Assembly (NCBI GenBank): GCA_903879875.1
Contig: CAIRNC010000341.1
Location: 1 to 13,601, forward strand
DNA from: an uncultured Bacteroidota bacterium
GTDB lineage: Bacteria > Bacteroidota > Bacteroidia > Flavobacteriales > Flavobacteriaceae
Reading direction: 5' to 3'
DNA length: 13,601 bases
The position numbers were made by a program, and so were the translations under genes. Positions within the stretch are counted from its first letter, which is position 1; each line of letters begins with the position of its first letter. Of this stretch, positions 8,001 through 13,601 are shown in pieces. The notes beneath the pieces were generated by a model. The model did no database searches. It had not been told where the DNA came from and worked only from the letters and a program-made list of their open reading frames with translations.

Positions 8001-9506
8001 GCTTCGCCTATGTGGGCTCCTTTGGCTAGTGTATTGGCTTTTGGTGTGGTGTGGAGTATGCTTATGGCTTTATTAACCGTACCTATATTATACATTGGTT
8101 GGATAAAAGAGAGTGATAAGAAAGACTTGCTAAAATCAGAAGAGCATGTTGAATCTAATTCTAAATCCAATCATTTGAACACCAATGCTACGCTTTTAAT
8201 TTTGCTGTTTTGTACTTCGGGTTTATTTGCGCAACAAAAACCAAAATACAACTTGCAACAAATTACGGATTCGGCTGTAGTAAACAACCCAGTTTTAAAG
8301 ATAAAAGCACTTCAAGTTCTTGAGAAAAACGCAAAAATAAAAGAGGATAAAGTTAAAAGATATCCAAGTGCTACTCTAAATTCTACCTATCAGTATAATG
8401 CAAATTTAGGGGAGTTAACTATTCCAGCGGGTTCCTTTGGCTCCTTACCTTTAAATCCAACAACTACAATTACTTTGCCTGGAAATGACAAATCATTTAC
8501 TCTTGGCGAACATATTAACTATAATGCTGGGGTTACAATTTATCAGCCTATTACACAACAAGCAATAATTAATACGGGTATTGCTTTGGATAAGGCTGAT
8601 GTTCAAATAACCGAAAAAGAAAAAGCAAAAATCAATCTACAAATTACCCAAGCAGTTGAAAAATTGTATTATGGAATTTTAATTGCAAAAAAGCAAACGA
8701 ATGAGGCAAATGCTAAATTAGAATTGGCGAAATTAAAATTATACGACGTAGAAAGTGCCTTACTCTCTGGTAAAACAATAGATGTGAATAAAGCGGGACT
8801 TCAAGCCAATATAGCCGATGAAGAACAAAACCTTTTAAAATTAAACATTCAAATACAAGACTATTGGGAAGATTTAAAAAAACTTTCTGGAATAAAAAAT
8901 GATGCTATAGCATTAGAAGATGTTACTGTTTCAACAACAAACACAATTTCAGTTGATCAGTATAAAGAAAATGCAGCCAATAGCAATATAGACTTGCAAA
9001 TTGCGTCACTCAATAAGTCAAAAGCGCTATTAGGAATAAAAGCAGCAAAGCAAAGTTACCTACCCGATTTAGGAATTATTGCAGGCTATACCTATCAAAA
9101 AGGAAATATATTATTTGCTACAAATAATCCTTTTGTTGGTGCTAACTTGAAATGGAATATGCAAGAACTATTTTCTAACAAACAAGTTGTGGCGCAAAGA
9201 AAATACCAGTTACAACAGGCGGAAGAAAATTGTAAAAACACCAAAGATCAAGTAAATGCTGATATCGAAAAAGCCTACCGACAAATCAGTCAAGCAGAAG
9301 CATTAATTGCCGTTGCAAACAAAGCCTTATATTATCGAAAAGAGGCTTTAAAAATACAAACTGACAAGCAAGCAGCGGGACTAAATTTAAAATCAGATAT
9401 TTTAGAAACACAATCCCTTTTAGCGAAAGCCGAAGCCGATTTATATGCAACTCAATTAGCATATCAACTAGCACTGTCTGATTTAAAATTTTTAACTGGA
9501 AAGTAA
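5046..9506 (+). CDS. RND efflux permease fused to a TolC-family outer-membrane factor
   Basis: One uninterrupted frame of 1486 residues joins two proteins that are normally separate. Residues 1 to about 1020 are a full-length AcrB-type RND permease: an N-terminal membrane helix followed by NMPRREDP, two large periplasmic regions, and two bundles of membrane helices. The proton-relay pair D402-D403 (GMVVDD) lies in TM4, and R934 (GIVVRNAI) replaces the usual TM10 lysine. Residues about 1021-1045 form a charged, cytoplasmic-looking linker. Residues 1046-1062 look like a signal-peptide hydrophobic core with an AxA-like site (GLFA|QQ). Residues 1063-1486 are a TolC-family outer-membrane factor of ordinary mature length with long helices in two repeats. 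The pump exports drugs or amphiphiles by proton exchange, and the TolC part would form the outer-membrane exit channel. The retained signal sequence could send the TolC part across the inner membrane and allow its cleavage. Substrate unknown; the VVRNAI form resembles the TriC-like branch. Confidence 0.93.
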   Translation: MNIIQASLKYKHVTLSVLLLLFAVGVNSLLNMPRREDPKITIRQGLVVAFFPGANSAQVEDQVTKKLEQYLFQYEEVNKAKTYSTTKDGEVVVNVELTEKVKQPDVFWSKLRHQLLISRQLDLPEGVKGPIVNSDFGDTEALVIALECNEASYAQLKEYTQKLEDNLRTIPAASKIKRVGEQTEEIVVSSSSEKLSQYGVRMDQVAQLLQSQNSINATGNIKTDNSKAPLYTNGYYNTEKELANQIVGTSLTGSIVKLGDVANLKRKYAEPNSIITVNGNKAMMLTVQMHEGNNIVKFGDEAQLKIEEIKKQLPSTVKITTIVNQPQVVDENISHFIKEFFLAIISVIIVVILLLPLRIAAVAAMAIPMTVAVTFAIMNAMGIELHQVSLAALIIVLGMVVDDAIVIADNYVELLDEGVDRWTAAWRSANDLVVPVLAATVTIIASFMPMVLLNGTIGEFIFALPITVAIALASSFLVAMVLTPLLCYTFIKKGLHEKPLEVENNNQEKKKKLSLLDYMQNGYNSLLDWCVVHPKTTIICSLLPIALAALLFSNGIKQKFFPAAERSQFVIELWMPTGTKLEKTNEAILKAEALLKGDKRIVTYATFTGTAAPRFYYNFSPEFPATNYAQIVINTTTEQTTDELSEELSKKLPSLIPEGTPFVKLMQQGAPLKSPIEVRIIGEDINTIKQIAAKTATIIKNEKGSLMVRNDYAEDYYGIGIKLNNEANRLGFTTTSISQSVYTGFSGAAISSIYEGNNQVNIVFRLDENSRRGTNDLENIYLKSPITGADVPLRQIADLTPQWQPGRIMHRNGVKTLTVQTETVAGVLPSELLKVIKPKIDALQLPVGYRIEYGGELGNQEETSGQLITVLMVSIVLIFFILLFQFKNLKEAAIVMLTIPLSLFGAIFGLFVTGNNFSFTAFVGLIALSGIVVRNAIILVDHTNELMKHGMSIKEAAIESGKRRLRPIFLTAMAAAIGVLPMIISASPMWAPLASVLAFGVVWSMLMALLTVPILYIGWIKESDKKDLLKSEEHVESNSKSNHLNTNATLLILLFCTSGLFAQQKPKYNLQQITDSAVVNNPVLKIKALQVLEKNAKIKEDKVKRYPSATLNSTYQYNANLGELTIPAGSFGSLPLNPTTTITLPGNDKSFTLGEHINYNAGVTIYQPITQQAIINTGIALDKADVQITEKEKAKINLQITQAVEKLYYGILIAKKQTNEANAKLELAKLKLYDVESALLSGKTIDVNKAGLQANIADEEQNLLKLNIQIQDYWEDLKKLSGIKNDAIALEDVTVSTTNTISVDQYKENAANSNIDLQIASLNKSKALLGIKAAKQSYLPDLGIIAGYTYQKGNILFATNNPFVGANLKWNMQELFSNKQVVAQRKYQLQQAEENCKNTKDQVNADIEKAYRQISQAEALIAVANKALYYRKEALKIQTDKQAAGLNLKSDILETQSLLAKAEADLYATQLAYQLALSDLKFLTGK

Positions 9507-10757
9507 ATGCAAAAAATAGTTATAGTTGGAGGTGGATTTGCAGGTATTAACTTAGCCAAATCACTATCCAATAAACGGCAGTTTGAAGTGATACTTATAG
9601 ACAAGGAAAACTATAATTTTTTTCCACCACTTATCTATCAAGTAGCAACAGGATTTGTCGAATATTCAAATATTAGTTACCCTTTTAGAAAAATGTTTGG
9701 CAAATCATCAAATGTTCGCTTTCTACTAGGATCGCTTCGAAAAATAAACCCTCAAGAAAACACTCTTGAGACAGAAAATCAAACCATAAGTTATGATTAT
9801 CTTGTTTTGGCAATGGGTACAGAGACCAATTATTTTGGTATGGAGAATATCAAAAAAAATGCGCTTCCTCTAAAAACCATTACTGATGCTTTGGCTATAA
9901 GAAATCATTTGTTGCAAAATTTAGAAAAAGCTTCCCAAAGTAAATCAAAAGAGGAATTAGAAAAATATAAAACAATTGTAATTGCTGGTGGCGGTCCTAC
10001 AGGGGTTGAAGTTGCAGGTATGCTCTCAGAACTAGGAAAAGTGGTAATCACAAATGAATACCCGGAATTAAAAGAATTAAAAGGAGCGATCCATATTGTT
10101 AGTGCTACTAACTCACTACTAACGCCAATGAGCGAAAAAGCTCAAAATGAAGCATTCAAACAACTCAACCGTTTAGGAGTGGATATAAAACTGAATTTGG
10201 CAGTTAAAGATTTAATAGATCAAAAAGTGGTATTGTCAAATGGAGAAACTATAAATTCAAATACTCTAGTATGGGCAGCTGGTGTTATTGCAAAAGAAGC
10301 AAAAGGATTACCCGAAGAAAGTATTGGAGCCGGCAGAAGAATTTTGGTAAATGAATACAATCAGGTTCTTTATACCAAAAATATTTTCGCGATTGGAGAT
10401 GTTTGTTTGCAAATTTCTGACGTAAACTATCCTAAAGGGCATCCACAACTAGCACAAGTAGCCATCCAACAGGCTAATTTATTAGCAAAAAACATAGCTA
10501 ATTTAATTTCTGAAAAATCACTAATTCCTTTTAAATATGTAAACAAAGGAAGTATGGCAATAATATCAAAACATAAGGCAGTGGTCGATTTGCCAAAAGG
10601 ATTTTACAAAGGATACTTTGCTTTTTTAACTTGGTTGTTTATACACATCATTCCAATAGCAGGATTTAGAAACCGATTAAATCTAGCTTTCAATTGGTTA
10701 CTAAATTATGTAACTAATAATTCCGCTTTAAGATACATTTTAAACCTAAAAAATTAA
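9507..10757 (+). CDS. ndh: Type II NADH dehydrogenase (NDH-2), NAD(P)/FAD-dependent oxidoreductase
   Basis: This 416-residue flavoprotein has the two-dinucleotide-fold layout of NDH-2. The FAD-binding motif is GGGFAG (8-13) near the N-terminus. The NADH-binding motif GGGPTG (161-166) is followed by VEVAGMLSEL. The FAD-contacting IFAIGD (293-298) includes D298. The C-terminal 50 residues hold hydrophobic/amphipathic helices (FAFLTWLFIHIIPIAGF, LAFNWLLNYV) that attach the enzyme to the inner membrane. NDH-2 passes electrons from NADH to quinone without pumping protons. Its ATG follows the stop codon of the pump gene with no base between them (TAA|ATG), so translational coupling is likely. Its place inside an efflux operon suggests a shared condition, such as exposure to respiratory or redox-active compounds; this link is inferred. 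Other quinone oxidoreductases of the same fold, such as sulfide:quinone reductase, are less likely because their cysteines are absent at the usual positions. Confidence 0.88.
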   Translation: MQKIVIVGGGFAGINLAKSLSNKRQFEVILIDKENYNFFPPLIYQVATGFVEYSNISYPFRKMFGKSSNVRFLLGSLRKINPQENTLETENQTISYDYLVLAMGTETNYFGMENIKKNALPLKTITDALAIRNHLLQNLEKASQSKSKEELEKYKTIVIAGGGPTGVEVAGMLSELGKVVITNEYPELKELKGAIHIVSATNSLLTPMSEKAQNEAFKQLNRLGVDIKLNLAVKDLIDQKVVLSNGETINSNTLVWAAGVIAKEAKGLPEESIGAGRRILVNEYNQVLYTKNIFAIGDVCLQISDVNYPKGHPQLAQVAIQQANLLAKNIANLISEKSLIPFKYVNKGSMAIISKHKAVVDLPKGFYKGYFAFLTWLFIHIIPIAGFRNRLNLAFNWLLNYVTNNSALRYILNLKN

Positions 10758-10784
10758 TAACAAATTACTTAACAAATTTTAAAA

Positions 10785-11117
10785 ATGAACAAAATTCTAA
10801 TCTCAGCAGCATTAATTTTTACCAGTGTTTTAGCCTTTTCGCAAAAAGCAACTGATAATTTCACAGGAAAGTACAAAACAGAAGATGGAGCTATTATAAC
10901 CATTACCAAAACATCGGATGGGTTTGTAGGCTTAGACCCTGAAAAAAAAGTAGTATTGAAGGAAGTGAAATTTGATGGAAAAGAATGGAAAGCCACCATT
11001 TATAATCCTAAAAAAGACATGACCGCTTCTGCGGAAATTTTATTGGAGGATAAAAAGCTTAAAATTGTAGCGCACAAAGCATTTTTATCAAAAACAATTT
11101 ATTGGGTAAAACAATAA
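10785..11117 (+). CDS. Small exported DUF2147-like protein
   Basis: This 110-residue protein starts with a clear signal peptide (MNKILISAALIFTSVLAFSQ, cleavage likely after S19) and should be periplasmic. The mature part begins with a FTGKYKTEDGAIITITKT segment and ends ...IVAHKAFLSKTIYWVKQ, with a central KWxATIYNPKK-like stretch. This follows the pattern of DUF2147 proteins (GKW-TEDG...GTIYDP...G-TQTW), but it is shorter and lacks their usual middle CGxIVW segment. DUF2147 proteins have no established biochemical role; a small lipocalin-like beta-barrel is the usual structural expectation. It follows the NDH-2 gene by 27 bases and precedes a strong hairpin, so it is the last gene of the operon. 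Confidence 0.78.
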   Translation: MNKILISAALIFTSVLAFSQKATDNFTGKYKTEDGAIITITKTSDGFVGLDPEKKVVLKEVKFDGKEWKATIYNPKKDMTASAEILLEDKKLKIVAHKAFLSKTIYWVKQ

Positions 11118-11140
11118 AAACATTTTAACGATTAAACTAT

Positions 11141-11210
11141 CATTACGCTTTAAGATATCATAAAATGCAATTTGGTGCAGTTATAATCTTAAAGCGTAAT
11201 GTTTTTATTT
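11141..11210. terminator. Strong 16-bp hairpin terminator at the operon end
   Basis: CATTACGCTTTAAGAT (11141-11156) is perfectly inverted at 11186-11201 around a 29-base loop, followed at once by TTTTTATTT. It starts 23 bases after the DUF2147 stop codon, the right place for an intrinsic terminator. A second inverted pair, AATAAAAACATT (11113-11124) with AATGTTTTTATT (11198-11209), shares the right arm and could extend the stem across a bulge or compete with it. Confidence 0.68.
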
Positions 11211-11373
11211 ACAATGACATAAAACAATTAAATGGATAAAGATCAATCCGTTGAGGAAGGGCATTTAGCCATATATTATTTTTCCGTAATTAACTAGTAT
11301 AGGCTTTAAACAGCCTCTTAATCAATTCTTGTGACAGTCCAAGTTGATCTCTATATAATTGGGTAACTTTCAT
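11209..11373 (-). pseudogene. Possible broken small ORF, divergent from the NRAMP gene
   Basis: Read on the minus strand, ATG at 11373 opens a 27-residue peptide beginning MKVTQLYRDQLGLSQELIKR, stopped by TAA at 11290-11292. The same frame then continues for 26 more residues (including IWLNALPQRIDLYPF) to a second TAA at 11209-11211. The first part has the charged, helical look of a small DNA-binding or helix-turn-helix N-terminus, but I do not recognise the family. A single nonsense change in a 53-residue gene would explain it; so would chance in AT-rich DNA, or a functional 27-residue peptide. Its ATG sits in the first 40-bp repeat unit, so any transcript would start within the array. Confidence 0.22.
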
Positions 11374-11490
11374 TTTGTTATGATTTTTTTCTGAAATTTT
11401 ATTTTATAACAAAAGCGTTATGATTTTTTTAGAAAATATTTTTTTATAACAAAAATGTTATAAATTGATTTGAAATTAAAAAATTATAAC
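11371..11490. repeat. Three 40-bp tandem repeats with palindromic junctions
   Basis: Units at 11371-11410, 11411-11450 and 11451-11490 align without gaps: 30 of 40 bases match between units 1 and 2, and 27 of 40 between units 2 and 3. In every unit GTTAT sits at position 7 (11377, 11417, 11457) and ATAAC at the end (11406, 11446, 11486). Across each junction they form ATAAC-N6-GTTAT dyads (11406-11421 and 11446-11461); the second extends to TTATAAC-N6-GTTATAA (11444-11463). This looks like a multi-site operator 144 bases before the NRAMP start codon. Low sequence complexity (runs of T) inflates the unit similarity somewhat. Confidence 0.6.
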
Positions 11491-11580
11491 AACGAGAAGA
11501 TTCATCCTATTTGATTGTACTTGTTTTGTTAAATCGTTTTGCTCTTTAAAAACAATGATGAGATTCCAATAAAAATTATT

Positions 11581-11588
11581 TACTTTTG
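11581..11588 (+). promoter_or_regulatory. -7-like element for the NRAMP gene
   Basis: TACTTTTG matches TAnnTTTG exactly and would start transcription roughly 12 bases before the ATG at 11607, giving a very short leader. No TTG is found at the expected -33 distance, so support is partial. Confidence 0.33.
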
Positions 11589-11606
11589 GCTAGAATTGTT
11601 TTTGAA

Positions 11607-13475
11607 ATGGAAAAATCTTTAGAAGAAGTAAATCAATCGGTGCCAACAGGCAATAGTACGTCTAAATGGCGGAAGATTTTGGCGTTTTTTGGACCTGCTT
11701 ACTTGATAAGTGTGGGTTATATGGATCCAGGAAACTGGGCCACCGATATTGCTGGAGGAAGTCAATTTGGCTATGCTTTGCTTTGGGTTTTATTAATGAG
11801 CAATTTGATGGCTTTGTTGTTGCAAAGTTTAAGCGCAAGATTAGGCATTGTTACCCAGCGCGACTTAGCGCAAGCTTCACGAGAAACCTATTCGCCTTTT
11901 ATCAACTATATGCTTTATTTCTTAGCTGAAATAGCCATCGCAGCATGTGATTTAGCTGAGGTTTTAGGAATGGCAATCGGTATTAATTTGCTATTCGATA
12001 TACCCTTAATTCAGGGTGTTTTAATTACTGTTTTGGACACTTTTTTACTGCTGTTTCTTATCAATAAGGGCATTCGAAAAATGGAAGCTTTTATTATCAC
12101 TCTCATTGTTATCATAGGAATTTCATTTGTTTTTGAAATGTTTTTTGCACAACCGGAACTCGGGAAAGTGATTTATGGTTTGGTTCCATCGTTACCTAAT
12201 TCGGCGGCATTGTATATTGCTATTGGAATTATTGGGGCTACGGTTATGCCACATAATCTCTATCTCCATTCCTCATTGGTGCAAACACGAAAATTTGACA
12301 GAACCAAAGAAGGTATTCAACAGGCTATTAAATATAACTTTATCGATAGTACCATTGCCTTGAACTTGGCTTTTTTTGTGAATGCTGCCATATTGATACT
12401 CGCGGCGACCACTTTCTATAAAAACGGCATGTATCATGTTGCCGAAATTCAAGATGCTCACCGACTAATGGAACCTCTTTTAGGAAAATGGGCACCTATT
12501 TTATTTGCTATAGCTTTAATTGCGGCGGGACAAAGTTCGACTGTAACGGGCACCTTGGCGGGGCAAATTATCATGGAAGGTTATCTTAATTTAAGGATTC
12601 AACCTTGGGTACGTCGGATTATTACTCGCTTAGTAGCTATTGTTCCTGCAGTCGTTGTCATTTTATTATTTGGCGAAAGCATTACGGGAAAACTGCTTAT
12701 TTTGAGTCAAGTGATTTTGAGTTTGCAATTGGGTTTTGCAATTATTCCACTGATTCATTTTGTGAGCGACAAACAGAAAATGAATGGTTTCCAAATCAGC
12801 AAACTTACTCAAATAGCTTCTTGGATTGTTGCGCTAATTATAGTTTCGCTTAACGCAAAATTGGTTTATGATGAAATTTCCGATTGGTTACAAACGGCGA
12901 AACATCCTGTTGTATTGTGGTTTACTATTGTTCCAATTGCCTTTGGATTTTTAATTTTATTGCTTTATATAATTTTAAAACCGTTTGTAGCTAAAGTGAA
13001 ATGGAATATTCATAACCATTCACCTCATCATTTAAAACTTACGGTTTCTGTTTTGGAAACCAATCAGAAAAAAAATATTGCCATTGCGGTTGACTTTTCA
13101 AATGCAGATGAAGTAGCTATAAACAGTGCATTTAATTTGGGTGGACTTACAGCAAAATATACTTTAATACACGTGGTTGAAACCGTTGGTGCCTTGTTTT
13201 ATGGAAAAAATGTCGCCGATCACGAAACTACAATTGACGAAAAATTATTATTAAATTATCATCAAATGCTGTCGGAAAAAGGATATCAGGTGGATACCAA
13301 ATTGGGTTTTGGCAAACCCGACACTGTAATTCCTGAGATAATTAACAGTGGTGATTTTGATGTGTTAGTAATGGGAACCCACGGTCATACTGGGATTAAA
13401 GACTTGTTGTTTGGAACGACAGTTAATAAATTGAGACACAAAATTTCTATACCTTTGCTAATTGTTAAAAATTAG
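11607..13475 (+). CDS. NRAMP divalent-metal transporter fused to a universal stress protein domain
   Basis: The ATG at 11607 gives 622 residues; an in-frame TTG at 11586 overlaps the -7-like box and is rejected. Residues about 22-470 are an NRAMP transporter with about eleven membrane helices. The TM1 metal-site motif DPGN is at 40-43 (D40, N43) and TM6 has A211-T-V-M214-P-H216-N. The 174-residue spacing between D40 and M214 equals that between D56 and M230 of the Deinococcus radiodurans homologue, as I recall it. The family imports Mn2+ or Fe2+ with protons. Residues about 489-622 are a UspA domain: KNIAIAVDFS at the start and the ATP-binding pattern G-x2-G-x9-G-T at G590, G593, G603 and T604, ending LLIVKN. 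The domain would lie in the cytoplasm and could sense nucleotide levels; that role is inferred. An upstream 40-bp repeat array probably controls the gene. Confidence 0.93.
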   Translation: MEKSLEEVNQSVPTGNSTSKWRKILAFFGPAYLISVGYMDPGNWATDIAGGSQFGYALLWVLLMSNLMALLLQSLSARLGIVTQRDLAQASRETYSPFINYMLYFLAEIAIAACDLAEVLGMAIGINLLFDIPLIQGVLITVLDTFLLLFLINKGIRKMEAFIITLIVIIGISFVFEMFFAQPELGKVIYGLVPSLPNSAALYIAIGIIGATVMPHNLYLHSSLVQTRKFDRTKEGIQQAIKYNFIDSTIALNLAFFVNAAILILAATTFYKNGMYHVAEIQDAHRLMEPLLGKWAPILFAIALIAAGQSSTVTGTLAGQIIMEGYLNLRIQPWVRRIITRLVAIVPAVVVILLFGESITGKLLILSQVILSLQLGFAIIPLIHFVSDKQKMNGFQISKLTQIASWIVALIIVSLNAKLVYDEISDWLQTAKHPVVLWFTIVPIAFGFLILLLYIILKPFVAKVKWNIHNHSPHHLKLTVSVLETNQKKNIAIAVDFSNADEVAINSAFNLGGLTAKYTLIHVVETVGALFYGKNVADHETTIDEKLLLNYHQMLSEKGYQVDTKLGFGKPDTVIPEIINSGDFDVLVMGTHGHTGIKDLLFGTTVNKLRHKISIPLLIVKN

Positions 13476-13502
13476 TATTCCCTTTAAAAACAAAATTATT
13501 CT

Positions 13503-13601
13503 ATGAGTTTTCTCGATATATTTTTAAGTGCCTTTTTGCTTTTTGGTTTTTTCAGAGGCATTTGGAAAGGTTTTTTTGTAGAATTAGCATCGTTTGTTTC
13601 A
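13503..13601 (+). CDS. CvpA-family membrane protein (N-terminal part, runs off window)
   Basis: The ATG at 13503 opens a frame that stays open to the window's right edge (33 residues seen). The visible part, MSFLDIFLSAFLLFGFFRG followed by WKGFFVELASFVS, matches the usual start of CvpA-family proteins: a first membrane helix, then a short polar turn with G-x-W-K-G, then the start of a second helix. CvpA proteins are small inner-membrane proteins linked to colicin V production in E. coli and to envelope stress tolerance, with an unclear molecular role. It begins 27 bases after the NRAMP-USP stop codon with no visible hairpin between, so it may be co-transcribed. Confidence 0.78.
   Translation, partial: MSFLDIFLSAFLLFGFFRGIWKGFFVELASFVS

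Larger units (their letters stand above)
11118..11606. other. 489-base intergenic region with terminator, gene remnant and repeat array
   Basis: No convincing intact gene lies here. From left to right it holds a strong dyad terminator (11141-11210), a minus-strand small frame broken by one stop (11209-11373), three 40-bp tandem units with palindromic junctions (11371-11490), a plain AT-rich stretch with nothing recognised (11491-11580), and a -7-like box (11581-11588) just before the NRAMP gene. It separates two transcription units and probably holds the metal-transporter control region. Confidence 0.7.

Noticed and set aside
7868..8170. Minus-strand open frame of 100 codons opposite the pump's last membrane helices
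   Set aside because: It is a composition-driven shadow of hydrophobic codons, with no promoter or family match.
8106..8232. Sequencing frameshift or missed stop creating an artificial pump-TolC fusion
   Set aside because: The frame is open without a break through the linker, codon use stays normal, and the linker is a plausible cytoplasmic segment in the right topology; an error would normally leave an out-of-frame overlap.
11232..11297. 21-residue + strand ORF starting MDKDQSVEEGHLAIYYF
   Set aside because: It is very short, has no recognised family and no promoter-like box, and overlaps the minus-strand frame; chance is the better explanation.
11371..11490. CRISPR-like array
   Set aside because: The units are directly tandem with no unique spacers between conserved repeats, similarity is imperfect across the unit, and there are no cas genes.
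11586..11606. TTG start adding 7 residues to the NRAMP protein
   Set aside because: It overlaps the TACTTTTG -7-like element; ATG at 11607 gives a typical hydrophilic N-terminus before the first helix.

Overview
The window looks like a piece of chromosome from a Flavobacteriaceae-type member of the Bacteroidota, probably close to Flavobacterium. The DNA is strongly AT-rich. The secreted GH16 protein ends in a type IX secretion (T9SS) sorting domain with an FPNP motif. Several genes are preceded by TAnnTTTG-like -7 elements, and clear Shine-Dalgarno sequences are lacking. All confidently identified genes are on the + strand. No rRNA, tRNA, CRISPR array, insertion sequence or integrase was seen.

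Layout. (1) 1-970: the end of a MacB/LolC-type ABC permease and its LolD-like ATPase. (2) 1109-2710: a free-standing secreted GH16 beta-glucanase (laminarinase-like) with its own promoter-like sequence. (3) 2930-3490: a Crp/Fnr-type regulator. (4) 3591-11117: a tightly packed probable operon. It encodes an orphan, degenerate ferredoxin-reductase-like NAD-binding domain, a lipoprotein membrane-fusion protein, a very large RND efflux pump fused to its TolC outer-membrane factor, a type II NADH dehydrogenase that starts on the base after the pump's stop codon, and a small exported DUF2147 protein. It closes with a strong 16-bp hairpin. (5) 11118-11606: an intergenic region with that terminator, the remains of a possible minus-strand small gene, and three 40-bp tandem repeats that form operator-like palindromes. 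(6) 11607-13475: an NRAMP metal transporter fused to a universal-stress-protein domain, followed by the start of a CvpA-family gene that runs off the window.

How it may work together (inference). The Crp/Fnr gene and the efflux/NDH-2 operon carry similar leader elements: TTCATTTG followed by an ATTGT-N5/6-ACAAT dyad. This suggests the regulator controls both itself and the operon. The operon combines export across the whole envelope (adaptor plus a covalent pump-OMF protein) with redox functions (NDH-2 and the remnant reductase domain), so a redox-active or respiratory-toxic substrate is a reasonable guess, but nothing in the sequence proves it. The NRAMP-USP gene appears to have a separate control region built from the 40-bp repeats.

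Most worth a second look: the RND-TolC fusion with a signal peptide retained at the junction, the shared dyad linking the regulator to the operon, the degenerate orphan reductase domain, and the 40-bp repeat array upstream of the NRAMP gene.
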